A stretch of DNA of 64,000 nucleotides, taken from NCBI GenBank assembly GCA_963575745.1, contig CAUYUJ010015948.1, positions 739,613-803,612 on the forward strand, written 5' to 3'. Position 1 is the stretch's first letter, and each line of letters begins with the position of its first letter. A program made the position numbers and the translations under genes. Below, piece after piece: positions 21,211 through 31,607 of this stretch. This DNA is from Prorocentrum cordatum. Lineage: Eukaryota > Sar > Dinophyceae > Prorocentrales > Prorocentraceae. Under the pieces are notes generated by a model. The model did no database searches. It was not told the DNA's origin and saw nothing but the letters and a program-made list of their open reading frames with translations.

Positions 21211-21500
21211 ACCTGGAGAGAAGAGGCGATGAGGATGAGGAGGGGGAGGAGGCGAAGCAGGATTGAGGAGCAGGAGGAGACGGAGGCGGAGGCGGAGGAG
21301 GACAAGGTTGAGGAGGAGCGTGAGGATGCAATGAGGGCCACGATGAGGGTGCCTTGAGGAAATAAGGGGGGTGACGATGAGGGTGAGGATGAGGACAACG
21401 ATGAGGAAAAGCAGTACGGAGCAATACGAGCAGCAGCACGACCAGGAAAGGGAGGGAAAAAGGAGGGGGACTCTGGAGGAGGAACAGTAACCGCAGGCGA
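21211..21500 (+). repeat. Polypurine (GAGGA)n tract
   Basis: The plus strand is G/A-rich with GAGGAGGA and GATGAGGGTGAG units, the opposite strand sense to the tracts at 6.0, 19.4 and 20.2 kb. Confidence 0.75.
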
Positions 21501-21669
21501 AGGGGGGATCGGAGACAAGACGATGTCGAAAGATTGAGAGGGACAGCGGAGTGACCAACTGGGACATCGGTCTCGCTTCGTGCGGGGCGGGCGAGGCGAA
21601 ACTCCGCGAGGGCGATGATATGCCAACCACGGCTAAGGTCAAATCGTACAACAAACTTACGGTCCTGCG

Positions 21670-21905
21670 ACACCTCGCCGTGGTTGTCCCGAGGTTGTCT
21701 CGTAATGGGCTCACGGTTGTCCTCTGCGTTCTCCCGCGGTTGTCCCGTGTATTGTCCTGGTTATCCCGTGGGTTGTCTTGTGGTGGCAACGTGGGTTCTT
21801 CTGTGGTTGTCCTGTGGGTTGTTGTCCTGTGGTTGTCCCTTTGGTTGTCTCATGGTTGTTCTGTGGCTGCCCCGCAAGATCTTTCGTGGTTGTCCCGTGG
21901 GAAAT
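21670..21905 (+). repeat. ~11-bp minisatellite GTGGTTGTCCC
   Basis: GGTTGTCCCGTG-like units (variants GGTTGTCTCGT, GGTTGTCCTGT) recur about 18 times over 235 bp with frequent indels. Confidence 0.8.
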
Positions 21906-22074
21906 ACAAATCACAAAGAAAATCCCAATGCAATCGGAATCCACATCGAGATGTGTGTCCAATCCCACCGGCCCTCTGGGCGTGAGTGGTCAAACGAACT
22001 TGCCCGTGTCCCCGTGGGGAGGTAGGTCCCCCTCCCCCTGCCCTCTACCTCTGTTCCTGGAGGGGGCGTTCAGC
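21906..22074. other. Short unique spacer
   Basis: Nothing assignable between two minisatellites. Confidence 0.4.
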
Positions 22075-22640
22075 GACGGGTTGGGGCGTCCCAAATGGCC
22101 CAAGATGAGCCCAGAGAGCCCACGATGCCCTCCAAGATCGCTCAATATAGCCCAAAATAATGCATGATAGCTCCCAACAGGCCTCCATGAGCCCTCAAGA
22201 CCGCCCCAGGAAGTCTTCAAGTGCCTTCCGAGCCTCTCCAGGAAGCCCCCCGGAGGACCAACTCCCAAACCTTACGGAAACGCATGATTGAGTAGTGATT
22301 GTTGCTTTCTTGCTGGATCGCTTCTGATGGGCTCTTGAGGCCTCAAGATGGCTCCACGATTGCCCGAGAGCCCCAAGGGGGGCCCAGCACGGCCCCACGA
22401 GCGCCCAAGACCGCCCCAAGCGGGCCCCAAGAGGCCATTTCGAGGGCTCCGACGGGCACCCCCTACAAGATGGCCCCAAAAGGGACCCCAAGGCCTCCAA
22501 GAGGTCCCCAAGAAAGCCCCAATAGCCCCCCAAGAGGGCCCCGAGAGGGCCCAAGGGGCCTCCGAGATGGCGATAAGAGGGCCCCACGACGGCTCCAAGC
22601 GACCTCCAAGACGCTCCCAGAACAAAAGATCGAACAGGTC
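22075..22640 (+). repeat. Degenerate minisatellite based on GCCCCAAGA
   Basis: Units such as GCCCCAAGAGGGCCCC, GCCTCCAAGA and GGCCCCACGA recur every 9-20 bases for about 560 bp. The Gly/Leu/Trp-rich minus-strand and Pro/Arg-rich plus-strand frames are its by-products. Confidence 0.7.
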
Positions 22641-22869
22641 TTGATGTTGACTCATGTCGTTCACGTCGTCGTCGTCGAAGACGGTTGCGGTTCAGAGAGG
22701 ACAGCATGCTGGTATGTATCCCTCATCACGACAACTCGACTGGCGTCTGTTGTTGGGCAAACTGGTGTGGATACGTTTTTTTTTGTTCGCGAGCGCAAAA
22801 GGAAGGGCCGCGCGCCGTCCAAAGCTACAACTAACAAACAGGATCCTAAATTGCACACGAAAGAGAGAA
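22641..22869. other. No supported gene
   Basis: Unique sequence without motif. Confidence 0.4.
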
Positions 22870-23165
22870 AATAACAATCGACATGCGTCGTCAATCATCG
22901 CGAAGCGAAGCGTCAATCATCGCAATCGACATGCACATCGAACTGCACATCGAAATCCAAACCGACCACGTCGAACTGAACTTTGACAGACAAAACGAAA
23001 TTGATTGGGAAACGGAGCCGAATTGAAATAGACATGCGAATCCAACTGCAAGCACAATGCAACTCGACATGTGAATTTAAACGTGCATTTACATGCACAT
23101 CGAAATGCAACTCTAAATGCGTGTCGACATGCACACCGAGATGCACATCAAGATGAACTCGTCAA
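22870..23165 (+). repeat. Degenerate AATCGACATGCACATCG repeat
   Basis: ATCGACATGCACATCGAA-like words recur about 12 times with variation, interspersed with CAACTC. It is a short, decayed tandem array of AT-richer composition than its surroundings. Confidence 0.65.
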
Positions 23166-23875
23166 ACATTGATATCGGCATATCGTTATACCGTTAGCGC
23201 TACTGATAGATATTGACACCAGTAGGTAGATAGTGGTACCACTGATAAGTGATACCAATATCTGAATGAAAGTGCCGATATACAAAGCATGAGAGTACCA
23301 TGAAGACAGTGGGGCCGATACACACATACAAACGTATACACCGATAGTGAGATCGGCGGGTAGGTCGTGAACTCAATGGATAACGACATCGAGCGATCGA
23401 TATACCCAATCCGGCACCAACCGTAAACCGACAGCTGCGCCAATCCCCTCCTGCCTCCTTGTCACCCGAAAGGTGGTCTGTGAACCACGTGTTTTTCAGA
23501 AGCCTGCGCGCAGCATCACCGCGGCCACGGCGACGCACTCCTCGAAACTCTCTGTGCAAACATCGTGGTCGCGACTCCATGCCTGGACTTCTGGCGTGAA
23601 CCGCGGGGCACAGCCGCCAGCCCTGGCAGCGCTCGCCCGAAAGGGTGGCAGAACCGCGGCATGAATCCCAGCCTCAAAGCTCGGTTTCGAAAAAAGAGGC
23701 GCCCCGCACCCCTAACTGTGCAATGTGATCGGTCAGCGTCAGCTGACCACCTCACCGATGCTGGCCGGGCCCATCCTGGGCTTTGGATCGGCCTCGCCGG
23801 GCGAAGGAAGCGCAGGCGTCGATCTTGGGCGTCGTGGATCGGCCAGGCCAGGATCGGTGAGGTGGTCAATCGGCG
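23166..23875. other. No supported gene; degenerate GATA-like repeats at the left
   Basis: At 23,170-23,400 words like GATATTGACACC, GATAGTGGTACC and CCGATAGTGA recur irregularly. The rest (23,400-23,875) is GC-rich with no recognised motif. GATCGG..AGGCCAGGATCGG words are repeated near 23,740-23,860. Confidence 0.4.
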
Positions 23876-24067
23876 TGTACGGAGGTTGACAACCAAAAAA
23901 TCGAACCGACCGCGTGGTCCGTAAGTAGAAAATGATTATAGAGAAAGGAAAACATCTTTCTGTCCCATGCACCGCGGATTGGGCGGCACGTGTGTTCTGC
24001 AATACCTGAGCCGGGAGGATCGCGGGATAGATGGGTAGAACAGTGTTGTGAGCGGGCTACACACAAC
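23876..24067 (+). repeat. Dispersed repeat family 2, copy 1
   Basis: Homologous to 52,272-52,458 in the same orientation. Shared blocks are GGTTG-CAACC, TCGAAC, TGGTCCGTAA, CGCGGATTGGGCGGC (CGCGCATTGGGCGGC in the other copy), CAATACCTG, GAGGAT, GGATAGA and GAGCGGG followed by CACACAA. The copy ends where the long CA array begins. In the reverse direction a GGTTCGA word resembles a tRNA B-box, which is suggestive only. Confidence 0.65.
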
Positions 24068-24751
24068 ACACACCACACAACACACACACACAACACACAC
24101 AACACACACCACACAACACACACATAAAACACACAAACACACAACACACACACGCACAAACACAAACAAAAACACAAACAAAAGCACAAACACACACAAA
24201 CACACACACATGCAAGCACGCACGCACACACACACATTCACACACACGCACGCACGTACGCACACACACACACACGACACACACAAACACGACACACACA
24301 TACACACGCACACACACACACACGCACGCACGCACGCACGCACGCACGCACGGACGCACGCGCGCGCACGCACGCACGCACGCACGCACGCACCCACACG
24401 CACGCACACACGCACACACAACACACACGCAACACACAACATACACACAACACACACACACAACACACAACACACAACACACAACACGCACACACCACAC
24501 AACACACAGCACCCACAACACACACACACAAACACACAAACACACACACGCACACACACGCACACACACGCAGACACACACACACTCACACACACACGCG
24601 CGCACACACGCACACACGCACACACACACACACACACCCGCACACACGCACACGCGCACACACACGCGCACACGCACACGCACACGCACACGCACACGCA
24701 CACGCACACGCACACGCACACGCACGCGCACACGCACACGCACACACACAC
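24056..24751 (+). repeat. CA-dominated microsatellite array (~700 bp)
   Basis: Nearly pure CACA/CACG/ACAA dinucleotide-derived sequence with sub-blocks: CACAACACAC at 24,060-24,130, CACG-rich at 24,225-24,410 and ACGCAC at 24,660-24,750. It joins dispersed repeat 2 on the left and the terminal repeat of the GIY-YIG/RT element on the right. Long His/Thr or Cys/Val frames over it are artefacts. Confidence 0.97.
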
Positions 24752-25317
24752 ACTTGGAAGTGAAGTAGAAACTCATCGATAAAGCAGGTCACCCTGTAGG
24801 TCGTGCGTGCCCTTGGAGCTCCAGAGGTCCTTGAGGTCATCATTGGGGTACTCATGTGGGTCTTCGGAGGCCTCGAAAGAGAACGCATTGCCGAACTCAA
24901 GATCCTCAAGCGACACCCCAAGACTCGTGACCACCCTGCAACACCAAGACAAAGCCAGAGGAGTAGTGCAAGACGGTATTCTCGGGGTCCCTTCGCTCGC
25001 AGAGCACTCGATGAATATTTTACCACAGAGAATCCAACGAGAAGCAACTTTAGTAGCATGGAATCGACACGAGCCCCCTTTGTGTGCGCCGCTCTCATTA
25101 GAGCGTCTTCAGCGCTAGCCTAAACCCGTGCCGTAATCGCCTGAAAAGAAACAGCTATGATAGGATGTGAGATGTGTGGTGAAGCGTGGCATGAGAATGA
25201 AACGCTCATGTAACTGCCCGAATTCAATTACTGAGCTACCCGATTGCAGACATAGCATTGCTATCTTCTGACCATTCAAACTGCAAAAGAGCACGCGCAC
25301 ACACGCACAACCGTCCC
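24752..25317 (-). repeat. Left (3') terminal direct repeat of the GIY-YIG/RT element
   Basis: 566 bp starting ACTTGGAAG and ending CCGTCCC. By eye it differs from the right copy at about a dozen positions over the ~350 bp I compared, plus a shorter CA run near its end. It starts immediately after the CA array. Confidence 0.9.
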
Positions 25318-25695
25318 AAAGACAGGGAGGGCATCACAAAGGCAACGACAAAAAGGAGATCTCCGTCGCCTGAGGTCGGCAACACCACCTGCTCCCTAAG
25401 GTCATGGCGGGGTTCCTAGCTAGGGATCATGGGATCATGTAGGCTTAAAAGGAACCAATCCATAAACACGGCTGTGGCCGAGACAAGCGCAGCCTGGCCT
25501 AAGTTCTGCACAACGTGGGTAAGCCCCGTGGGCGTTGCCACATCAATCTTGTGGAATCTTGTAGAGGCAAGAGGGGGCGGGTACAGCCAGCGACTCGCGA
25601 CGAAATCGAGGCCAAACTTTCCCACCACAAGTGGGAAGACACGGGGCACCTCACCCAGAGCATGTTCGAGGCTGCCAACAGTGAGGGCACGGACA
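25318..25695. other. 3' untranslated part of the retroelement
   Basis: No open frame is supported between the last coding stop and the terminal repeat. Confidence 0.5.
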
Positions 25696-26793
25696 TCACT
25701 GATGAGAAGGCAACACATCGACGGCTTGCCGAATACAAACACAAGAGATGCACAGAAACACGATGCGTGACAAAGTGTCGAGCGAGAAGAAGGAAAGAGG
25801 TGAGGGCCCACAAGCATTAGAGCGGGCAGGGAGCCTGCCACGATAGTACTCAGCAATGTAAGGATCAGAATCGAGGTCTCGCTGCAAGAGAATCGTCTGC
25901 ATGTCCGTCGAACTCCACTCGCCGCTATCCGTAAGCCCGGCGAACAGCGCCTCACCAATCTTCATCGCGTGATTGCAGTTGTCCGCATCCTGAGCGGAAC
26001 AGCCAAGGTTCTTGACTTTCACCCTCCACTGCGACAAACCTTTTGCACGACTGACCTCTTTCCACCACTCGGAGAAGGTAATGCTGGCGTCGGGTGCATT
26101 TGCAATCGTGGTACCCAACGTAGTCATATCAGGCCTGCCAGTGCCAGCGCCGAGGAACCCAAGAGCTTTCACATGGGTAGCTGCGCCCGCCTGCTGATCG
26201 AAGCAAAGCACTCCGAGGGCGCCATCGCGCGCAGGAGAGCCACCTGGGGAACCGTGGTCACCGCCCATCGCGCCAGCCGCAGCAGCCGGCGGCGCGGGGC
26301 TTGGCCAGCCCGATGGCGACGGGGTGCCCACAGCGCCAGAGGTAGGTGGACGTCTCGGAGTGCGCGGTGCAGCAGGCGGAACGGCCAAGCCCATGCCCTG
26401 CGCCATGCGTTCCAACAGCGCACGAGTAGATCGTGCATCCTCGCCCTGGTCCTCGATGGAGGTCTGGAGCGTGGAGATCTGGCGACGGTGGGTGGCCACG
26501 GTATCCGACATGGTAGCCAACGAAGCTCGCAGCTTGCGGAAGACCTCCGGCTGCTCGAGCTGCTCCTCAAAGTTATTACTGCCCGTCGGGCGGGTCGAAA
26601 CCAACTCCTGCAAGCGGTTGACAGTCTGTTGTACTCGCGTATCCTGGCGCGCACGTTGGGACCCATCACCTTCCAGGACTTGGGTCAGCGCATTGGCCAG
26701 TTCCGTAGCTGGGGTCGGTGTCGTAGGTGTCGCTGCGGGTGTCGTATTTGTGCCAGGTGCCGTCGTGGTAGGACCTGAGGCGGAGCCCTGCTG
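25696..26793 (-). pseudogene. Retroelement downstream region: Pro/Thr-rich and coiled-coil protein
   Basis: This frame is in phase with the reverse transcriptase and follows a TAG at 26,794-26,796. The 60 codons between that stop and the first Met (26,613) are open, giving TTTAPGTNTTPAATPTTPTP and then ATELANALTQVLEGDG. A heptad-like helical stretch follows (EQLEQPEVFRKLRASLATMS and on to ERMAQGMGL), then a Pro/Gly-rich linker, then a compact part with TFSEWWKEVSRAKGLSQWRV and GEALFAGLTDSGEW ending near 25,850. It resembles a gag-like structural protein in build only, and I know no family for it. Confidence 0.5.
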
Positions 26794-26796
26794 CTA

Positions 26797-28690
26797 GTTG
26801 CTGAGGATAGCCCCAAGACGCGACATCTCACCAAGGGCTCCGATGTTCTCAATGAACGAGTTCATCTCCTGGGCCATGGAGGTAAAGGTCCCTGCACGCG
26901 GAGGAGGTGGGCCCTGCCAGTGCTGACCACCGCCGTATTGCCCCTGAAACCGCGGAGCACGAGGGCCCTTTCCTCCTCCGCCGCCCTTGCCATAAGGCCC
27001 CTGGTTGCCACCACGCCAGCTCATGGTGTCGGTAGCTAGCGTCCGCTGGGCGGCGTGGGAGGGGCGCGCAGGTAGGTGACCTTCGGGCAGGTGCGGAGAC
27101 TTCTCAAGTACGGCAATGCCTAGGTCATAAACAGCAGCAAGGCGAGACGGACGGGGAAGTAGATGGGAACTGGTAGAGTAAACCAAACGCAAGCATAGTT
27201 CGATGATCTCATTTAGATAAGTCAGTGGAGACACATATCGCCAAATTCTTCTCAAGATATTCTCCGGGTATCCCAATCTTAGGGAGTAGAGCATGTCAGA
27301 ACTTAGTAAGACAATCCAGTTTTTCAGGTCGAGGTGGTGCTGGCCCCATCGACGCAGGCGTCCTTTAAGCTCGGCTCTCTGCAGTCGTAATTGGGTCTCG
27401 GTGAGGGCCCCTGCGAACGGACAGGCCGATTTCTTGACAATCTTCGAGGGCCCCCCTTGGAACGCAAAGCTTTAATTTCTGTGAATGGCCCAAACCTTGA
27501 TCTCGGAGAAGTTTACATGGAGCTCGGCCTCTAGAAACTTGAGAACCACCGTGCCTTCCCCGACCCGAACTTCATCTTCGATGTTAAACTTCACTATATG
27601 GCCGTAAACACGTTCAACATGCTGACAAAGACAGGCACGACAAACTCGGGAGGATGCGAGGAACAAATCATCAACAAAGCGGCCACGAGCAATCCTCTGA
27701 CGATTCCGCGGGTGGGCTCGATCACACAGCCACCCCGCTTCAGAAAACACGGCGTGTAGGATCGCGCCACTCAATGGGCCTCCAATGGGGATTCCTTGGC
27801 ATTGGTGTAAGATGAGTCCCAGAGCCTTAAAATATCGCATTCCCATAAATCCCGTGAGAGCTCGCTTGGGGCTCCCAAACAGAATAATAGTGCGATCCCA
27901 AAGCTTGGCATTGATAGAGCCCCCCAAGAAGACGTGACTTCGCTTGCTATGGGGAATCGTGAAGGCCTCCTTGGGGGTCGCTTTCCGCAACCTCTCAAAC
28001 AATCGGTCTAGACAGCCCCAAATCGTGGTCACGGGGATTTCCTCGTAAGCCTGCCCCGCGCCAGCCACAAGGGTACCTGGAGCTTCCATTGGGGTCCCAC
28101 ACCAGAGGCACTTAGGGTTCAGTGAGGCGTTTTTCTCTAGCTTCGCAAACTGCGCCACCAAATTCGGGACGCCGTCCCCCAAGCCGCGGCGCGCCCAACC
28201 TGGGTTCGCGGTCTCCACTGCAAAGACCGTGGCGCGGCTCAAATACTTGTACAGGCGGCGAGAGGGAAACTTGGCAAACGAGCAGATGTTCCTGAAACAC
28301 GAGTGCTTCGGCTTCGTGCATTGGTGGCGCCCCGCCTCGGGAGGGCGGTCAACGTCCAGCCAACAGTTTGCCTTTACAGTGGGGTAAGGGTATGGAACAT
28401 TCTTTTGGGTGAACTTGCCCTCTCTCCTTTGTCGTAGGCTTTTTGGGGTCGTGCTATCGTAGAGGAGGCGGTGCCAGTCCGTGACCGCCGACAAGGATGC
28501 AAGGCTAACCTGCCACCGATGCGGGGCGTGGGCAAGGATGCTCAGCCATCTTGCCATCATACACTTGGGGTCCACCTTCCAGAGGCTGTTGGGGTCCTTA
28601 TCCTCAAGCGCGAAGACCGCGTCGGAGTGCTCTTGGGGGGTCTTGAAGAACTTCTGGGAGGTAGCCTGTCAATGCTGGTATCTGGGGGCT
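26797..28690 (-). pseudogene. Reverse transcriptase of the GIY-YIG element
   Basis: Motif B-like GIPIGGPLSGAILHAVFSE lies at 27,752-27,808 and the catalytic motif C RFVDDLFLASS at 27,656-27,690, both intact. The N-terminal part reads FFKTPQEHSDAVFALEDKD in this frame from about 28,660. Upstream the coding frame differs (929-codon frame ending at 28,557), so a frameshift lies between about 28,640 and 28,720. An in-frame TAA at 27,472-27,474 interrupts the thumb region, but the 59 codons after it are open and lead into MLYSLRLGYPENILRRIW, then a Gly-rich tail (GGNQGPYGKGGGGGKGP) ending at TAG 26,794. CLWCG and CxxxxxxC pairs near 28,100-28,300 could bind zinc. Confidence 0.75.
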
Positions 28691-31346
28691 GGTCGTGGAG
28701 GCTCAGGGGCTCGTTGGGGCTGAGGCCGAGGGAGAGCTGGAAGGGAAACCGCATCCGTGCGTCCCCAGAGTCCCATACGCTGTGCCCAAGTACGGCAAGA
28801 CGTCCCAATACTTGTGTGGTCAAAATTCGGTTAGACATCGGGGTCTTCGCATTCAAAAACATCTTCTGCATGTCAAGGCCCTTAGCGGCCCGATCAAGGT
28901 CCATGGCAGTGAAACTTTGAAGGGCTGTGAATTGTAATCGTTGACACACCCGAGGAAGATTGTGGCAGGTCTTGCGGAGGTTCGGGATGCTTTTGACCAC
29001 GATCCGCGTCTGCCCGCGAAAGAGGCCTGCCCAGCCAGGTCGGTGCTGAGCTAGCCGTGCAAACACCTGCTGGATCCATCGGGATGCGGCGACCTTCTCT
29101 TGTTCAGAATGTACCTCGATCGTCGTCATACCTGGGACTGGCAACCCTTGGGACTGTTGGAAGATTCGCAGGGATGTTTGAACTCGGACTTTATCTTGCC
29201 AGTGAGGGCAAAGCGAAGCCAGGGACCAAAACACATAGGCGTAGTCATTTTTCCCAGGACGGGAGCGGCAAGCGAGGTCCCAAGAGATGCCCAAGTGGTG
29301 CCCACAAGCCCATCGAAGGAGTAGTTTTGTCATCTTTGGCTCATATATACCCAAAGGTCCCAGGATGCCATGTTTTGAGTAGCGGTGCTGGATCAAGGTA
29401 ATATAGAGCTCATCAAACGTAAGCCTCAAACGGTCTTGCCAATAATAACGTGTTTTTAAATACTTCCGGTGCCCAAAGACTCTAGTGAGAAGGGAATTGA
29501 TGCGCTCCTCCATCCAGTGGGCGCTCTCGGAGTGCGGCACAGGGCTATGGGACAAGGCAAGCCGTCGGTCCCGTCGTCCTCGCCGACGGCGTGGGCCAGC
29601 TCGCACACGTGCACTCCTGCGGCCCAACCGAACGTTGGGTTGGTTGTTAGCTGCCTGCTGGGCAAACATAATGTAGGCACTCTCGAGGCTCGAAATCTCG
29701 GACGAGGAAGCAATCAGCACGAAGAAAAACAAGAGCCGGCGCCTACATCCTGGAAGTAGCCCATGATAGCGACTAGCTTCTTTTACAGGTTGACCTTTTT
29801 GGACTTGGAAGAGACCTCGGACATGTTCCCGAAAACGTCCTACACCCCCTGAGGCCTGCCCATGGGCCCTCGTAATACTACCCTTGCCAATGTAGAGGAC
29901 CTCGGAGCCTACCTGGTAGAGGTAGCTGCTATTGGGCATCTTCGGGGGGTTCAGGCCTCGCAGGGCCATGTACTGAGTACGTAGGAACAGAGCTCGTTCG
30001 AGTGCGTGTGGTAATCGTGCGGAGTCTGGACGGGCAAGGGCCTCTGTACACATAGGATGGAGGCTTCGACAAAGTTGACGGGCCCGCCACCGTTGGCGTC
30101 TTCCTGCAATAAAGAGGCCACGAATCCGAATCACAGACATCACTGTCGTTACGGCAAGAGCCAGAGCTGATACACCATGTGGGGCCCCTGGCTTGTCCAC
30201 CAGGGGTAGCAAGGCACGTTGGAGATCATGAAGTCCACCAATGAAGGCAGTCGAAGGTTGTGCCACGAGCACTTGCCAGAGACCCCCTGCAAATAATAGT
30301 GTTATCTCCTTTGGCACATGTAGACCCGAAAACATAGGATCTGTCGGGATGTTCGAGGCCCAACTACAGAGACCATACATATCAGAGTAAGCGCGAGCAC
30401 GTACTTGAGATCCCGTGAGGCCATCATATTGACAGGGTCCGCGCTGGCTCCGAAACTTGTGGATACATCGGTTGCCTTGGTCCTGGAGAGGGCTTCCGTG
30501 TACGCCAGAGGCAAACCAGCACACCAGAATCCTGAGCATAAATCGTACATTGAGATGTCGAAAGCGGTGGCCTGGGTGCCGATGACGAGGGCCTGCGTGC
30601 TCTCGATCGTGGGGAGTGCAGAGTCGGGATAGAGTGCGTCTCCAATCGCGCCGCCGAGATCGGTTTAGCCACCATTGCAGCACGGTCTCGGAAGAGAAAG
30701 TAGTACACAAACCCAACCAATTGCACCGCCACAACCTTGAGACACGGTAATTGGCCGCCTTCACGGGTGGTGGTGTGCACGCTCGGGGAACATCACCTTG
30801 GCTGAACAAGCCAGAATCATACATAAGGAAACTCGAGCTTATAAGAAATTGTGATATGAATACTGCACTGGCAAACCAGACTCGTAATATGAAGACTGGA
30901 CTGGCAGACCAGACTCGTAATATGAAGACAGAACTGGCAAACATTACGCGTTTGGTACCTTCTGCCGCGGCTGCGGTGCATGGGGACGGCTCGTCACCAC
31001 TCCGATCCCGCCGCGTACACACTTGGAAGCGAAGTAGAAGATTATCGATAAAGCAAGTCACCCTGTAGGTCGTGCGTGCCCTTGGAGCTCCAGAGGTCCT
31101 TGAGGTCATCATTGGGGTACTCACGTGGGTCTTCGGGGGCCTCGAAAGAGAACGCATGGCCGAACTCAAGATCCTCAAGCGACGCCCCAAGACTCGTGAC
31201 CACCCTGCAACACCAAGACAAACCAGAGGAGTAATGCAAGACGGTATTCTCGGGGCCCCTTCGCTCGCAGAGCACTCGATGAATATTTTACCACAGAGCA
31301 TCCAACGAGAAGCAACTTCAGTAGCATGGAATCGACACGAGCCCAC
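28557..31346 (-). CDS. 929-codon frame with GIY-YIG endonuclease-like domain
   Basis: Residues ~470-570 (29,940-29,641) carry the GIY-YIG pattern: SSYLYQVGSEVLYIGKG (YLY in place of GIY, then LYIGK), arginines in SITRAH and RFREH, and the acidic ISSLESAYIMFAQQ where the family has its metal-binding Glu. Between it and the RT lie about 280 residues with QVFARLAQHRPGWAGLFRGQ and similar. The first ~110 residues lie in the right terminal repeat, so the true start is uncertain. Residues ~140-165 come from a 33-bp tandem repeat. The last ~45 residues are out of frame with the RT, and the native product continues in the RT frame. The domain would nick target DNA for target-primed reverse transcription. 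Confidence 0.7.
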   Translation of the reverse strand: MGSCRFHATEVASRWMLCGKIFIECSASEGAPRIPSCITPLVCLGVAGWSRVLGRRLRILSSAMRSLSRPPKTHVSTPMMTSRTSGAPRARTTYRVTCFIDNLLLRFQVCTRRDRSGDEPSPCTAAAAEGTKRVMFASSVFILRVWSASPVFILRVWFASAVFISQFLISSSFLMYDSGLFSQGDVPRACTPPPVKAANYRVSRLWRCNWLGLCTTFSSETVLQWWLNRSRRRDWRRTLSRLCTPHDREHAGPRHRHPGHRFRHLNVRFMLRILVCWFASGVHGSPLQDQGNRCIHKFRSQRGPCQYDGLTGSQVRARAYSDMYGLCSWASNIPTDPMFSGLHVPKEITLLFAGGLWQVLVAQPSTAFIGGLHDLQRALLPLVDKPGAPHGVSALALAVTTVMSVIRIRGLFIAGRRQRWRARQLCRSLHPMCTEALARPDSARLPHALERALFLRTQYMALRGLNPPKMPNSSYLYQVGSEVLYIGKGSITRAHGQASGGVGRFREHVRGLFQVQKGQPVKEASRYHGLLPGCRRRLLFFFVLIASSSEISSLESAYIMFAQQAANNQPNVRLGRRSARVRAGPRRRRGRRDRRLALSHSPVPHSESAHWMEERINSLLTRVFGHRKYLKTRYYWQDRLRLTFDELYITLIQHRYSKHGILGPLGIYEPKMTKLLLRWACGHHLGISWDLACRSRPGKNDYAYVFWSLASLCPHWQDKVRVQTSLRIFQQSQGLPVPGMTTIEVHSEQEKVAASRWIQQVFARLAQHRPGWAGLFRGQTRIVVKSIPNLRKTCHNLPRVCQRLQFTALQSFTAMDLDRAAKGLDMQKMFLNAKTPMSNRILTTQVLGRLAVLGHSVWDSGDARMRFPFQLSLGLSPNEPLSLHDQPPDTSIDRLPPRSSSRPPKSTPTRSSRLRIRTPTASGRWTPSV
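30862..30945 (+). repeat. 33-bp tandem repeat, ~2.5 units
   Basis: CTGGCAAACCAGACTCGTAA followed by TATGAAGAC recurs at 30,868, 30,901 and 30,934 in the leader of the retroelement. Confidence 0.85.
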
Positions 31347-31607
31347 GTGTGTGCGCCGCTCTCATTAGAGCGTCTTCAGCGCTTGCCTAAACCCGTGCCG
31401 TAATCGCCTGAAAAGAAACAGCTATGGTAGGATGTGAGATGTGTGGTGAAGCGTGGCATGAGAATGAAACGCTTATGTAACTGCCCGAATTCAATTACTG
31501 AGCTACCCAATTGCAGACATCGCATTGCTATCTTCTGACCATTCAAACTGCAAAAGAGCACGCGCGCACACGCACACACACACACGCACACACACACACA
31601 CCGTCCC
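31021..31607 (-). repeat. Right (5') terminal direct repeat of the GIY-YIG/RT element
   Basis: 587 bp matching 24,752-25,317 in the same orientation, from ACTTGGAAG to CCGTCCC. It has a longer internal CA run (31,560-31,600) than the left copy. Beyond CCGTCCC the two copies are unrelated. Confidence 0.9.

Larger units (their letters stand above)
24752..31607 (-). mobile_element. Penelope-like retroelement with GIY-YIG upstream of RT, flanked by direct repeats
   Basis: A ~6.9-kb unit bounded by direct repeats (24,752-25,317 and 31,021-31,607). On the minus strand it runs: right repeat, leader, GIY-YIG endonuclease-like domain (29.94-29.64 kb), reverse transcriptase (28.7-27.0 kb), a Gly/Pro-rich and coiled-coil region (27.0-25.7 kb), left repeat. 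LTR-like direct repeats are typical of Penelope-like elements, and an N-terminal (permuted) GIY-YIG domain is known for the Naiad/Chlamys branch of that group. It has one frameshift and two in-frame stops, so the copy is defective unless recoded. Confidence 0.75.

Noticed and set aside
24048-24782. Long His/Thr and Cys/Val frames
   Set aside because: CA dinucleotide array translated; no coding signal.
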